A stretch of 64,000 nt of DNA from Magicicada septendecula (Eukaryota; Arthropoda; Insecta; Hemiptera; Cicadidae). The notes beneath the pieces are model-generated. The model did not search any database. It was not told the DNA's origin and worked only from the letters and a program-made list of their open reading frames with translations. The stretch is taken from positions 255,853,542-255,917,541 of the forward strand of contig CM068375.1 in the NCBI GenBank assembly GCA_034769895.1, written 5' to 3'. The translations under genes and the position numbers were made by a program. Below, one piece after another: positions 39,852 through 52,341 of the stretch. The first letter of the stretch is position 1; each line of letters opens with the position of its first letter.

Positions 39852-41871
39852 ATAACTCTACTTCTATGCGTTATTGTTATGTTGTGTTGTGTGTGAGTAC
39901 CCACCTGCTGTCTGATCTTGCAGATTCTTCCGACTAGGGCGTGTAGATTTTGGATTTGAAGTTCGCAAGCTAGTAATCTCAAATTATTACAACAACACAC
40001 AAAATAGGTTACTTTAAAGGGGGAGAGTTTTGTGAGACTGGTAGGCTTTATCGTACAACAATAAAACACTGTTATATGGGGTAATAAAACGTTGTTTATT
40101 ACACCAACAACACACAAGAATAGAATGGTTATTATTTTATGAATTTCTTACAGGCTAAACAATGAATCAATGTTTTTCGATTGGTCAATAGTTGAAAGAA
40201 ACTGAACTCGTTCTTTGGCGAGTTAATTGCAATTTAAATTTTACTTTATTAATTGATTTGAATTTAATTAAATTTATTTAATTAAATTGAATCTAAATGT
40301 TCATGAAACAAAATATAAAACGCTGAAATTAATTAGAATAATTAATTAAAATAAATTAGACGTGACAGTCTAGTTCACGTTGTTTCATTTCTAGTGATTC
40401 TACTTCTGATATACTGCAGTATGATCTAGATTAGATTGTCAGTTAAGATTTGTATAGCGCTTTTATAATACTTCTATTTCTTAACTATAACTTACTAATG
40501 TCTTAAACTGCTATACAGATTATCACAACGAATTTACTTTTTAATTACTAGAGTCTTTGTTTTTTGTTTGGCACCTGAATTATTTGAATTACAATGTTTT
40601 AATTGAAAAATAGAAAATTTGATCTGAAAAATAAATAAGTGGATTTTGCTTTCCTGTTACTGAAGAGGATGTCGTCCCGATTTGTCCCTCGTCGATTCGA
40701 GTCCTTGGTTAGAGAAAGTAATCTGCTTAGAACTGCTGGATTCGGTCGTGGAGTTCAAAATTCGGCAACACTCTGCTTCCTTGCTGTTTGTGAATATTTT
40801 AACGTCTGCTACTGTCCGCTGGAACTGCTTCCTGTCCCTCGTCGATTCGCACGTGGCACGTCAGCGTGTGTGTGTGTGTGCTTCGTTCGGGTGGTCGCTC
40901 TGCTCGTCAGCTGTTCACCAATGATTTAGACGGCCTCTCTGCTGTATTCTTGAAGTCTGGTCTTGAAGTCTGTTGGATCTCTTGCGTGCTTATGACTAAC
41001 TGGTAGTACACAATAAGCTTGGTTGATGTACTGAAGAGTATCTCGCCTTTACGCAACAATTACGAGCTATACAGATGATCTGTACTTAGTGTGTTCGTAA
41101 TTGCGTGTGTGTTGACCACGTAGAGTCTTCTTGTTGATCTTCACCACTTTGGTTACTAGACGATCGAAGGACTACGTCTTAACTTCGTGAGTACTGGCAA
41201 AAGAGTGAGGTTTCAACCAGAAAACACCGCGCTGGCCGGGGCTCGCGTCAAATGATTTCATTGGCTGGCGCACTCTCCCTACCACATAAAATTTTGAATT
41301 CCCTTGGTCCGTGAGAATGAAGTTAGGTTCCCACAGACGGAGAATTGATATTATTATCTAATATTCTTATTATAATTATCCGGCGGAACCAATTTGCCGC
41401 TCAGGATATCCTGTGCTTATTTAATTTTGCAATAACTTGGTTGCAAACCAAGCTGTGTGAAATCTAAAATATACAATCTGTCAGAAATTATTATCTTTAT
41501 AACATACTAAAATCTCATTACTGTAACTCTATTTTTACAGAAGTTATTCAATTATATTAATTAACTCTTTCATTTGTTAATTATATTGCATCAAATTTGC
41601 ACACGTCATTATTAATATTTCGGTAAACATTTTGGCTATATTGGATTTCGCCTTTATTTATTAGTTTCCGAGATATTAACAATTAACAGTTTGGGTGTGG
41701 TCGCTTCCTTGTACAGCGAACTGATTACATAATGACCACGTGTGCGTTGCTTTAGAAAGCATTATTTTCAATGCGCTACATTCAAATGGAGTTTTGACTG
41801 GTACATTTTATTTAAATATGCTTTCAGTATGCGGTAAACATATAACCCCAAATAGTTAATATTTGGTGCTG

Positions 41872-41910
<39 letters not shown>
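39852..41910. other. Unassigned region, possible retroelement LTR
   Basis: No gene recognised. Between 40630 and 41400 the composition is more GC-balanced, with repeated TGTCCCTCGTCGATTCG at about 40684 and 40833. It could be a solo LTR but no boundary repeats were found. An (AT)n run lies at about 41876-41911. Confidence 0.35.
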
Positions 41911-41917
<7 letters not shown>

Positions 41918-42404
41918 GCATAAAATTAATGGCTTGTATAAGTTAACGATTGATCTCCATTAAATAGTGCTCAAGTTTCCAAAGTTTTAATATTATGATG
42001 TCCGTAATTAAAACATCAGAGCAGGTTTAGTGTGTATGAGGGTTCACCGTGGACAAAAATTTTCAACATTTCCTATTGAGCGTTGCTTAGAATAAATCTG
42101 CGAATCTACAGTGTACGTTTCACAGAACAAACACGCGGAAAAGAAGGAGCGCTCCGAAGTCACTCGTGGACCCTCAGCATCTTGCAGAGGGTTCATTCCC
42201 TAAAGACGAAAAGTCTGTCTATGAATCGTTCCTCTGTAAACACGTGCAGTTACACTGCCCAGCGATCCACAGGAAGCAAATCGCTATCCACGCTGGACAC
42301 TTTTTCGGCTTGCATGCGTTATGTTGGTATGGGTTCGGCACTTTCCATTTAAAAACCGTGCAAATGTAAGAAAATAAACATGAATGAGGCCAGAAATAAC
42401 GCGA

Positions 42405-42470
<66 letters not shown>

Positions 42471-42575
42471 TTCCCTGCCTTTTTATTGCGGTAGTGATAA
42501 TAATAAAATGGAAACGTAAACAGTACATAACTGAGATATGCTTGCCTGCCACGCACGATATATTTTCTCTTATAC
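41911..42575 (+). repeat. (AC)n-bearing dispersed repeat, copy A
   Basis: Same sequence, in reverse, as copy B (44486-44837 plus 53667-54095) and copy C (57743-58180). Marker words are ATGCATAAAATTAATGGCTT, TTGAGCGTTGCTTAGA and CGCTGGACACTTTTTCGG. The uninterrupted ATGTTGGTATGGGTTCGG at 42330 is the empty-site equivalent of the Gypsy insertion in copy B. A (TG)n run at 42407-42469 lies inside. Confidence 0.8.
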
Positions 42576-43340
42576 ATGACTAGCAGAATACCCGTGCTTC
42601 GCTACGGAGTTTCACGTTGTACGTAATGAAAATGTTAGTTTAATTAATAAAGTTTAATTAAAGTAGGCTTATTAAAAATAAATAGCTGTTGCCCACAACT
42701 TCGTTCGCGTGGTCTTCAATTTAATGCGATAATATATTTAGAACAGAATCTATTCTATTGGGTTGCCATAGTAACCAGATCTAATAGTTTTTTAAGACCG
42801 CAAAGGACCCCCCAGAGGATCGTATCGAAAAAAACACCTGTCCTATGTTGGTTCTCCCGTTGCGTAAAATATTTGTGCCAAGTTTGGTTGAAATCGGTCC
42901 AATGGTTTAGGTGGAGACGTGGAAGACCCCAAAGGATCGTATCGAAAAAACACTTATCCTATGTTGGTTCTCCCTTTGCGTAAAATATTTGTGCCAAGTT
43001 TGGTTGAAATCGGTCCAGTGGTTTAGGAGGAGATGTGGAAGAAACCTACGCGGACGTGCTCACAACAACTCACCGAAGTTTCATCGCAATCGGATTAATG
43101 GTATACGGGACAAACAAAGAAACATTCATTTTTATATATAAGATGTAAACTATACCACTTACTTGACATAAACCGTGATAGCTAAGCTAATGTACAACAT
43201 ATATGTATTAATTATACACATAAATGTTCCTCGATAGACACTCTATCTATTGGCGAAAACTTGAATAAAATCCGTTCAGTACTTCCTGAGATGAGCGATT
43301 TCAAACACAGAGAGAAAACGGACCGACTTTACTTTATACT
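42576..43340 (+). repeat. Retroposon-like repeat with CCCGTGCTTCGCTACGG
   Basis: Starts CTAGCAGAATACCCGTGCTT at 42578, a word common at ends of arthropod dispersed retroposons. Contains two tandem copies (about 118 bp apart, from 42808) of a module with GGATCGTATCGAAAAAA, CCTATGTTGGTTCTCCC and GTTGAAATCGGTCCA. The A/T end (TTCATTTTTATATATAAGAT) is near 43140. A diverged tail (CCGTTCAGTACTTCCTGAGA) follows. Confidence 0.6.
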
Positions 43341-43350
43341 ATGTACAGAT

Positions 43351-44482
43351 TTACATTAAAATGAAAAAATTATAATTTTATTGCCTGGCAACAAAATTAT
43401 TTTATTTTTAACAATTACCATTGTTTGAAAAAGTTTAAATGAATTTTCAAGTACTTTACTCTTGTTAAAACGTAAAAGGTTGCTGGTAAACTACCCCTTC
43501 CCCTTAACCGATCTTCACCAAAATCGAAAAGCCTTGAGTCCTCTACAATTCAGTGAAGTATGCAAAAAATTATTTGATTCTGTTTGAATTTGTGGCAATT
43601 ATCGTTTGCCATAGAAAATACGCTTGATAAAAAACGTTGCTGGTAAACTACCCCTTCCTCTCAACCGATCTTCACCAAAAACAACAGGTCTTGAGCACTC
43701 TACAAATCACGACTGTATGCAAAAAATTATTTGATTCTGTTTGAATTTGCGGCTGTTATCGTTTGCCATAGAAAATAACCTTGATAAAAAACGCTGCAGG
43801 TAAACTACCCCTTTCCCTTAACCGATCTTCACCAAAAACAATAGGTCTTGAGAACTCTGCATTTTAGGGCTGTATGCAAACAATCTTTTGATTCTGTTTG
43901 AATTTGCGGCTGTTATCGTTTGCCATAGGAAATACCCTTATTAAAACATAAAACGTTACAGGTAAACTACCCCTTTCCCTTAACCGATCATCACCAAAAA
44001 CAATAGGTCTTGATAACTCTGCAATTCAGTGCTGTATGCGAAACATTATTTGATTCTGTTTGAATTTGCGGCTGTATCGTTTGCCAAAAAAAAAAAATTT
44101 CCCTTGATAAAAAAAAACCGTTGCAGGTAAACTACCCCTTTCCCTCAACCGATCTTCACCAAAAACAATAAGTCGTGAGTACTCTACAAATCAGGGCTGT
44201 ATGCAAAAAATTATTTGATTCTGTTTGAATTTGCGGCAGTTATCGTTTGCCATAGAAAAAAAATCTACAGACAGACACACAGACACAAAGACAGACACAC
44301 AAACAGACACTTTTCGGAAAACGACTTTTTTTCATGTTTTGAGTGTAGTACAATCAGAATCTGCAATAATCTCGAACACGATTTTTTTGCCATCACCATA
44401 CTTCCATTCCTTAAGGAATATGGAAATAAAAATAAAATAATTTTGTTGCCAGGCAATAAAATTATAATTTTTTCATTTTAAT
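43351..44482 (-). mobile_element. Minisatellite-bearing element, copy 2, with complete TIRs
   Basis: Bounded by inverted repeats of about 60 bp: ACATTAAAATGAAAAAATTA at the left end, followed by TTGCCTGGCAACAAAATTAT, and its reverse complement at the right end (44420-44475). Inside, in reverse, are five units of the 160-bp minisatellite (anchors near 43503, 43660, 43820, 43983, 44150), an (AGAC)n-like run (44268-44312) and the palindromic CTTCCATTCCTTAAGGAAT block. No coding sequence, so non-autonomous. Both ends being intact defines the family. Confidence 0.8.
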
Positions 44483-44485
44483 GTA

Positions 44486-44837
<352 letters not shown>

Positions 44838-46162
44838 TGTGACGATTTTAAATGTATCAAAAAATCGCACAGATTAAAAATTTTTAATTTTAATAAGTAA
44901 GAGTATCATACACCCTTACCTATACCCAGATTCCTGAATCAACTTGAAACCTTCCAGTACCAACACGCCAAGAAAAGTATTAAGTAGTGAATAATAATAA
45001 TAATTACTTAAATAATTAAAAAAATGCGACTAGAGAAATAAAGAAATCCCTAAGTCATAATAAAATAAACATAAAGTAATTATCTTCTAATTAATGAATA
45101 AATAATAATAGAAAAAGTACGAACTATTTTCTTAGTGCGTAAATACGCCCTAGCTTACTGAGCCCTCTCCCCTAAACCGTACGCGCATTCGGCCGTAGAA
45201 CGTCGCAATGAGTAGACGTGAGTTTTGGTGTTGTACACATATAAGTATGTGTAAGTTCTCTAGAAGTATATCCAGCGTGAAATCTTGTTATTGTGAATAA
45301 TGTAGTGTCTAGAGTTTGTGAGAAAATATATAAATAAAATAGAAAAAGGTAGCCAACACATCTCTTAAAAACAAAATCGAATGTAAGTGTAACATAGTTA
45401 ACTACTAGACTGTAGTACTGCAAAGTGAGAACTATAACTGTAATTAAAATAAAGAAAATGTGAACTACAAGAATCTGCACTAAGAAAAGTGAAATTACAA
45501 CATTTGGAACTTCAAGTAAACAACCTATCTTCGAGAGCTTCAAGTAAACTAAAAATCAACCCGATGTAGATACACCAAGAACAACGTACTCAACCCGTAG
45601 AAGACAACTGGAGATGTCCCAAGAATACAACAACAACCTCAGGTGATATCAAACCACAACTTTTGTAAATTTCCCCTTAATAAGAAGTAACAAAGAACTT
45701 TAAAGAACTTTCGCAATGTAATGAACAAATTATCAGATTTGTATATTTTGTAATTTTGTAAGAAGTAATAGTAACCGTAATGTATATATTGATAAATTAA
45801 TAATTTTGAGAAAACTGAGACCCGGATCCGTGGTATTAAAAGTAACAGTTATATGAATAAAATTTGATATAACAAGAATAATATAATTAAGATCTTTGAA
45901 GCAGTAAAAGCACTATTTACTAAAATAACGTTCTTTAAAATCAGTAATAATGTTTGATTAATATTTCAATAGCAATAAAGAGATGTTTTAGCTAATACCT
46001 AGTGAGTGAATAAGTTTATGCAAACCTTGTCAGTTTCCTATATCATACTTGTTTTGTAATTTGTTAGTAAGAGTTTTACTAACAACGGCAGCTGGTTTAG
46101 TTTACTGGTAAATAATTAAACTAGTTCCCGATTTTTGTGTTGTCTTGCCAAGGGGCGGCACA
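44838..46162 (+). repeat. Gypsy 5' LTR
   Basis: 1325 bp from TGTGACG to GGCACA. Equal in length to the 3' LTR. Differences seen only in the first 350 bp. Just inside lies AAATTGCGCCACTCTGCTG as the candidate primer-binding region; I could not match it to a tRNA. Confidence 0.93.
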
Positions 46163-46947
46163 AAATTGCGCCACTCTGCTGAATTTAAAATTGCGTAATT
46201 TACTTGGTAAAAAAAAATATTGTTTACAGAGTGTCACGTACAGAAAATTGCAACATAATTATGTAATTGTTGTTGTGTAAGTTTATAAGTCGTTAAACGA
46301 TAAAAAGGACAAACATAAATTTATTCACTCAGAAATAAAAAAAAAGATAAATGAGTAAAATTTTAATTATATAATAATAATATTAGTATCGCGAGTTTGC
46401 CGTGTTAAGCAAGTAATAGCTGGTAGGGAAACAATTCCAAACAAGTCAATTCCAAGCCAGTTGGTTCATGTTAAATATGTGTTGAGGAATGTAAACTCTC
46501 CCCTTTGTAAGAACCCATCTCATTCATAACCCCTCCTCCCTAAAGCAAACAAAGCCACGTTAGACAAGCTCTTTCCTGTTTTTGTATTGTCCTGAATTAC
46601 CACCCTATGCAACTAGACGACACCCCAAAACAGCTGATTCTTTGTGCTGTTTGTTAAATCAATGAACTTTACGTATATGAAATTTCTCTCTACTAAAATA
46701 GTATTATCGTTTTGTTTTGATTAATTATATATGTCAATACTGAGAATTTAATTGTTGTGAGATAAGTTATGTTGATTAATTAAGATAAGATTACATCCCA
46801 AAGCTTAATATGAAATAAGATATATGTGTATGTGTTTAAATGAATTAATGTTATCTATTTTTAAACATTGAGAAAACAAAGTAAAGTAAGTGACATAAGA
46901 TTTGTCGTTCGTAATACGTCGTGTGTTTAAAGTGGTTATTATCAAAA

Positions 46948-49152
46948 ATGACTCAATTTAACCCCGATTTCTTGTTGAAAGACGAATTAACCTATGAAGC
47001 ATTATGGCATGGTCTCCCCTACTCTAATGTAACTGTCGCGGAACTTCGCAAGACGTTACGCGAAAATAAACCGGACAAACCTTCATTATTAAGTCGTTTG
47101 AGTGTTTTAGATTTCAATAGCGAAAAAGAAACGTGTTATCGTAAGTATACAGAACTAACTTCGTACGCACAAACCCTGCGTGATGAAAAATCCCCCGCAG
47201 TAATATTACGCACCACCCAAAGAATTGAGCATCTATACCGTCGTATCACCAATTTGTTGACCTGGCCCGGTGATAAAGATATCCCTCCTGATGTAAAAAA
47301 ATTCGCCGAGGAAGCATTAAAACAATTACCTGAGATAATACGCGAATTACGTAGACGATCCGAATTGTTTAGATTAGACGAAATCGAAGAAGCAATGACG
47401 AAATTAAATATTTCACCTACCCAATCGCCGACTCAAGAACAACCAAACGGTACTGCAAAAATTCAGATTCTGCAGGAATCCAATATAGATCCATTCAAGG
47501 AACGGTTAAGTGGTAGTCAAGTAAATATTCAACCAGTAAACGTTACGTCACTCCCTAATGAACTAGAAAATATGACCCATACCTACGAATTACCTTCTCA
47601 TTCGCGGACTAATCAACCTGCGGAAAATCCTAGAATGATGAGCCAAATAAATTTAACTCCCGAGCTCTATGGAAAAATAACCCACCCTGTAGAAAGTATT
47701 TTGTCCAATATACAAATCACTGATGGGCTGAATATTACGAAGCTCCTTAATTTTATCAAACATATATTAGAATTAAAGGAACTGCAACAACTAAGAGATA
47801 ACCAGATTTTGCAAGTTATTTTACCTAAGTGTAGATCTCCATTAAAAGATAGAGTGTTAGAATCCCTAAGGTATAATCAATCGGTAGAAGGACTTCATAC
47901 CACACTAATAAGACATTTCATTCCCACCGGTATCTACGAAGAATTGAAGCGAAACTTAGTACTTCGTGCACAAGGTACATACGAGAGACTAGCTCATTAT
48001 ATTTCTGAAGTAAGAGAATCTGCTTTATTGTTACAAGTTAAATGGAGCGAACAACAGTTAGTAGACAATATCATAGTAAGACTATCCCCCGAGGAGCGAT
48101 CTCGACTAGCACTCGTGAAGCCACCTACAACTTTTACGGAACTAGAACTATGTTGTATACATTCGTCCGACGTCTGGTATTCTGACCAGAATAGAAGTGT
48201 TTCTATGTCCCAGAGTCAACAAAGAAAGTCTTTCCAAACTAGACCTATTGGAAATGATACCCGAAACTACCGCGATAAGCGATTCGTAAGTACACATAAA
48301 ACCCAAAACTATCCCCATGTTTCATACTCTAAACCAAAATCCCGACAACCTACGAGCGAAGTAAGTGAGGAAAGAAGATGTTATAACTGTGGAAAGGCCG
48401 GACATATTAGCAAGTTATGTAAACAAAAGCGTTATCTACAGAAAACCGACCAATCAAAAAAATGTGTGAAGCTGGAAGACCGAAAATCCTACGTCTTCCG
48501 AAGCATCAGAAGGAAAGGTAACAACAATACTAAGCGTCAAATAAAGATGAGTAAAAATAAACGCAGAGATCCTTATGTAACAAAATTTATCGAGAAGTGC
48601 AACTCTATTGGTGCATGTAAAACAAGTATATGCCAACTACCCTATGTACAGATAGACCTTGGAGCAACGAAAACCCTTGGTTTAATTGATTCAGGATCTA
48701 CCCGTAGTATAATTAGTGAACAGTTAGCCACCTTATTAGCTAATCATAAACTGATTAAACGTAGCCAAACGGTGAACATAAAGTGTACCACCGCAAATAA
48801 ACAAAACCTAAAGATATCTCACAGTATTACGGTGAAATTAAAAATTCAGAATTTTACTTGGTACATTCCACTACTAGTAGCTGAAGAGTCAGGACAGAAC
48901 TTAATATTAGGCGCGGATTTTATAAGAAAAACTGCTTTAATCCTTGATATATATGCAAAACAATATTTTTTCAGATTTGATCGTACTCAAAAATATCAGT
49001 TCGACTCCGAATTAAGTAACGACACTGTTAGTGAAACCGCAAATATTCATTCAGAGCCTAATGAATCGAGTCTAAGTCATTTAAAAGGAAATGAGAGACT
49101 AAGAATCCAAAAGTTAATAAAAGATTTTTCTGCTGTACTAACCCCCAAGTAA
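46948..49152 (+). CDS. Gypsy Gag-protease polyprotein
   Basis: 734 aa from the ATG at 46948 (the preceding in-frame GTG is not needed). Long capsid-like Gag region with a typical Ty3-type segment (LKDRVLESLRYNQSVEGL, YISEVRESALLLQVKWSE), then a CCHC knuckle CYNCGKAGHISKLC at about 48380-48421. Then an aspartic protease with LGLIDSGSTRSIIS and the ILGADFI flap/partner motif. The frame ends TAA at 49150, but homologous sequence continues in the same frame into RT. Either a nonsense mutation or a read-through stop. Confidence 0.92.
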   Translation: MTQFNPDFLLKDELTYEALWHGLPYSNVTVAELRKTLRENKPDKPSLLSRLSVLDFNSEKETCYRKYTELTSYAQTLRDEKSPAVILRTTQRIEHLYRRITNLLTWPGDKDIPPDVKKFAEEALKQLPEIIRELRRRSELFRLDEIEEAMTKLNISPTQSPTQEQPNGTAKIQILQESNIDPFKERLSGSQVNIQPVNVTSLPNELENMTHTYELPSHSRTNQPAENPRMMSQINLTPELYGKITHPVESILSNIQITDGLNITKLLNFIKHILELKELQQLRDNQILQVILPKCRSPLKDRVLESLRYNQSVEGLHTTLIRHFIPTGIYEELKRNLVLRAQGTYERLAHYISEVRESALLLQVKWSEQQLVDNIIVRLSPEERSRLALVKPPTTFTELELCCIHSSDVWYSDQNRSVSMSQSQQRKSFQTRPIGNDTRNYRDKRFVSTHKTQNYPHVSYSKPKSRQPTSEVSEERRCYNCGKAGHISKLCKQKRYLQKTDQSKKCVKLEDRKSYVFRSIRRKGNNNTKRQIKMSKNKRRDPYVTKFIEKCNSIGACKTSICQLPYVQIDLGATKTLGLIDSGSTRSIISEQLATLLANHKLIKRSQTVNIKCTTANKQNLKISHSITVKLKIQNFTWYIPLLVAEESGQNLILGADFIRKTALILDIYAKQYFFRFDRTQKYQFDSELSNDTVSETANIHSEPNESSLSHLKGNERLRIQKLIKDFSAVLTPK

Positions 49153-49239
49153 GGATTAACTCATTTAATTGAATATAAAATAAATCTTAGTGACAACAAA
49201 GTAATACGACTCCACCCATACAAACTATCTCCACCCAAG

Positions 49240-51777
49240 ATGGAAATCATGAGAAACCACATTAACAAACTCCTTGATCAGCACGTCATTGAACCATCAA
49301 CGTCTCCATATTCATCGCCTGCATTCCTAGTACCAAAAGGAACTGACAAACATAGACTAGTCGTGGATTATAGACAACTAAATAAGAGTATAGAATTTGA
49401 ATCGATACCACTGCCAGACATACACAGTGCGTTTCACTATTTTACAAAAGCGAAAATCTTCACCATAATGGATCTTAACCAAGCATTCCATCAAATTCCA
49501 CTAGCTGAGGAATCAAAACATTTAACTGCTTTTGCTGTCCCATTTAATCTATATCAATTTACGAGAGTACCATTCGGTATATCACAAGGAAGTACAGTAT
49601 GCAGTCGACTGTTAGAAAAAATTTTCCATGATGTTAAATTTAAATTTGTATATCATTATCTCGACGATATAGTAGTATATAGTGAGTCAATGGATCAACA
49701 TATTGATCACTTGCGTGAAGTATTATCCCGGTTAAAGAAAGCCGGACTGACCGTAAACCCTAGTAAAGTTAATTTCGCAGTGAAACAATTCTCATTTTTA
49801 GGTCACATAGTATCAGCCGAAGGTAAGGTTACCATCGATCCCGAACGTACACGCGCCATCCGAGAATTTTTACCTCCCAGAGAAGTCAAAGGTATAGCTA
49901 GATTTTTAGGTATGATTAATTATTTTCATAAGTATATACCCCACTTAGCAGATATAGCAGCCCCATTGAATGCCTTAAGAAAGAAAGGAACGAAATTCGA
50001 GTGGACTACTCAACATCAAGAAGCGTTTGAAACACTTAAAGAAAGTATTATATCTCCACCTGTATTGCAGTTAGCGGATTTCAGTAAACCATTTATCGTA
50101 CAGACCGATAGTTCAAGTGTAGCATTAGGAGCCGTAATATACCAGGAAATAAATAATACTAGACTCCCGATCAGTTATGCATCCCGGACACTGACCGAGC
50201 AAGAAAGGAAGTTCTCAGCCTATGAACTTGAATGTTTAGCCGTAGTATTTGCTTTTGATAAATTCAAACCATTTTTGGAACACAAAGAATTTCTACTAGA
50301 AACCGATAATCAAGCTTTATCATGGTTATTAAATCACCCAAAGCAATTAGGTCGTATCGGACGATGGGTGTTAAGATTAAATTGCTACAAGTTCAAAGTG
50401 CAACATATTCGTGGAACTCAAAATGTAGTGGCCGATACTCTATCCCGTATGTTCCAACTACCCAATACAAGATCTGGAGAAGACAAGATTGAAACCACTA
50501 TCGTTAATACACTAATTACTAATTTTCCCCTTGCATTTAAGGATATAGCATATCACCAACAACAAGATCCGAAATTGTGTAAAATAATCGAACAAATAGA
50601 AAAAGGAAATAACTCTGATAAATATATCTTGAGTAAAAGAGTACTTTGTTTTAAGAAGGCAAACGAAAAATTACTAAGAATAATCGCCCCGGAAATAATC
50701 AAACCCATGTTAATGGAGTACTATCATTCATCTACAATTGGAGCTCATATGGGAATTAGGAAAACGATACATCGTACTCGCAAGGAATACCACTGGGAAA
50801 ACATGAATAGTGAAATAAAAAAGTTCGTGAAAGAATGCGAAATTTGTGCGCTGAGCAAACCTGCAAGAACCAGTCAAGTCGGAAAATTAATCTCCGAAAT
50901 ACCTACTACTCCCTTCTCGAAAATATACATCGACTATTCTGGACCTTATCCCCGCTCTAAATCCGGAAATACTATGCTGTTAATTTGTGTAGACTCATTC
51001 ACTAAATTCGTGTGGATGTATCCTATGCGTCGTGCATTAGCATCTACGACAATTAAAATTCTACAAGAACAACTATTTAAAGACTATGGCACTCCTTTAA
51101 GCTTAATATCTGACAATGGACCCCAGTTTAAATCGAAAGAATTTAATGACATGTGTTTTAAATTAGGTATAAATCATATTACCGTGACCGAGTACAGACC
51201 GCAAGGAAATATAGCAGAAAGATACTTGCGTAACTTAAAATCAGCATTAATATCTTATCATGCTAAAGACCAGACAACCTGGGATCAAAATATTTCGTGG
51301 ATACAATTTGCATTCAATTCAGCGTATCATGAAGGTCATAAATCAACACCATTTGATTTACTGTACAAGTACAAACCCAACCATCCTTTAACCACAAAGT
51401 GGAAAATCAATGAGTTATTACCCCGCGACGTAAATGGGAATAACATACGAAAAATATGGAACGAAGCTCGTGCAAATCTGAGAGCTAATTTACAGAAATC
51501 AAGGAAGTATCATGAGAATAATAATAAGCTAATAAAGTATAAAATAGGTGATTTAGTCATGTATAAAACTCATCCTATGAGTAAAGCAGTTGATAAGATC
51601 ACTTCGAAACTATCTTATCGATGGTGTGGCCCCTACCAAATTCGTAAGTTCATCACCCCCGTTACTGTAGCTCTGTATGAACCCAATACAGAAAATTACG
51701 TTCGCAGAAGTCATTTGTCTCAAATAAAAAAAAGTTTTTCGTGTCAAGATACAGAAGGAAGACTACGAGAAAGATAG
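49240..51777 (+). CDS. Gypsy Pol: RT, RNase H, integrase
   Basis: 845 aa counted from the first ATG after the TAA; the open frame actually starts at 49153. RT motifs are VPKGTDKHRLVVDYRQLN, TIMDLNQAFHQIPL, RVPFGISQGST and HYLDDIVVYS. RNase H has VQTDSSSVALGAVIYQ and LETDNQALSWLL. Integrase has the HHCC zinc domain (H..R..H, KECEICAL), catalytic Asp in YIDYSGPYP, Asp in LISDNGPQFKS and Glu in GNIAERYLRNLK, then a RWCGPYQI (GPY/F-like) end. No chromodomain. Intact. Confidence 0.95.
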   Translation: MEIMRNHINKLLDQHVIEPSTSPYSSPAFLVPKGTDKHRLVVDYRQLNKSIEFESIPLPDIHSAFHYFTKAKIFTIMDLNQAFHQIPLAEESKHLTAFAVPFNLYQFTRVPFGISQGSTVCSRLLEKIFHDVKFKFVYHYLDDIVVYSESMDQHIDHLREVLSRLKKAGLTVNPSKVNFAVKQFSFLGHIVSAEGKVTIDPERTRAIREFLPPREVKGIARFLGMINYFHKYIPHLADIAAPLNALRKKGTKFEWTTQHQEAFETLKESIISPPVLQLADFSKPFIVQTDSSSVALGAVIYQEINNTRLPISYASRTLTEQERKFSAYELECLAVVFAFDKFKPFLEHKEFLLETDNQALSWLLNHPKQLGRIGRWVLRLNCYKFKVQHIRGTQNVVADTLSRMFQLPNTRSGEDKIETTIVNTLITNFPLAFKDIAYHQQQDPKLCKIIEQIEKGNNSDKYILSKRVLCFKKANEKLLRIIAPEIIKPMLMEYYHSSTIGAHMGIRKTIHRTRKEYHWENMNSEIKKFVKECEICALSKPARTSQVGKLISEIPTTPFSKIYIDYSGPYPRSKSGNTMLLICVDSFTKFVWMYPMRRALASTTIKILQEQLFKDYGTPLSLISDNGPQFKSKEFNDMCFKLGINHITVTEYRPQGNIAERYLRNLKSALISYHAKDQTTWDQNISWIQFAFNSAYHEGHKSTPFDLLYKYKPNHPLTTKWKINELLPRDVNGNNIRKIWNEARANLRANLQKSRKYHENNNKLIKYKIGDLVMYKTHPMSKAVDKITSKLSYRWCGPYQIRKFITPVTVALYEPNTENYVRRSHLSQIKKSFSCQDTEGRLRER

Positions 51778-52341
51778 AAAACCTAGAATACTATCTAAGT
51801 ATTAAGAATAAAATATGTTGTATAGACTTATACCGAAATAGGATACGATTGTGTAACATCCTATACTATAGGTAACTATAAACTCAAAACCCCCTCGTAC
51901 GAATACAAGCGAGGCCTGATCAACCTTAGCTAATGTCCTGCGAGAATGGTATTATACATGAGAAATCTGATGACAAGTATAATGAAGATGAAGAGAAAGA
52001 AAGAAAGAAAAATAATCTTTAGCGCTGTAAACTAAAAGTAATTCTATTGTTCTTACAATACGGTATTATTATTAGTAAAATACTCATGAGTATAACTCCG
52101 TAAAACGAGTGAGCAATTCAAGAAAAAACCGGTAGTAGATATAAGAATTAAAATAAGGTAGATTTACGTTTTGTGTATTTTGTATAGTAGATATAGTAGA
52201 ATTTAGATGTGACATAAGTATAAGATAATCGATTGATGAATAGAAATAAGCTGAGAGAGAGAAATTTCAGTATGAAATATAATTGTTTATTTGAATTATA
52301 TTATTACACCCCCCCGTTTTTCATAGTTAAGTGCAGGAGGA
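51778..52341 (+). other. Gypsy pol-LTR spacer
   Basis: 564 bp without an open frame; no env gene. Ends in the purine tract before the 3' LTR. Confidence 0.7.

Noticed and set aside
45172..45543. 123-aa antisense frame in the Gypsy 5' LTR, repeated at 52676-53047
   Set aside because: The two copies are identical only because the LTRs are. It has no domain and no codon signal, so it is not called as a gene.
51778..52341. An env gene that would make the Gypsy an errantivirus
   Set aside because: No open frame, signal peptide or transmembrane pattern exists between pol and the 3' LTR.
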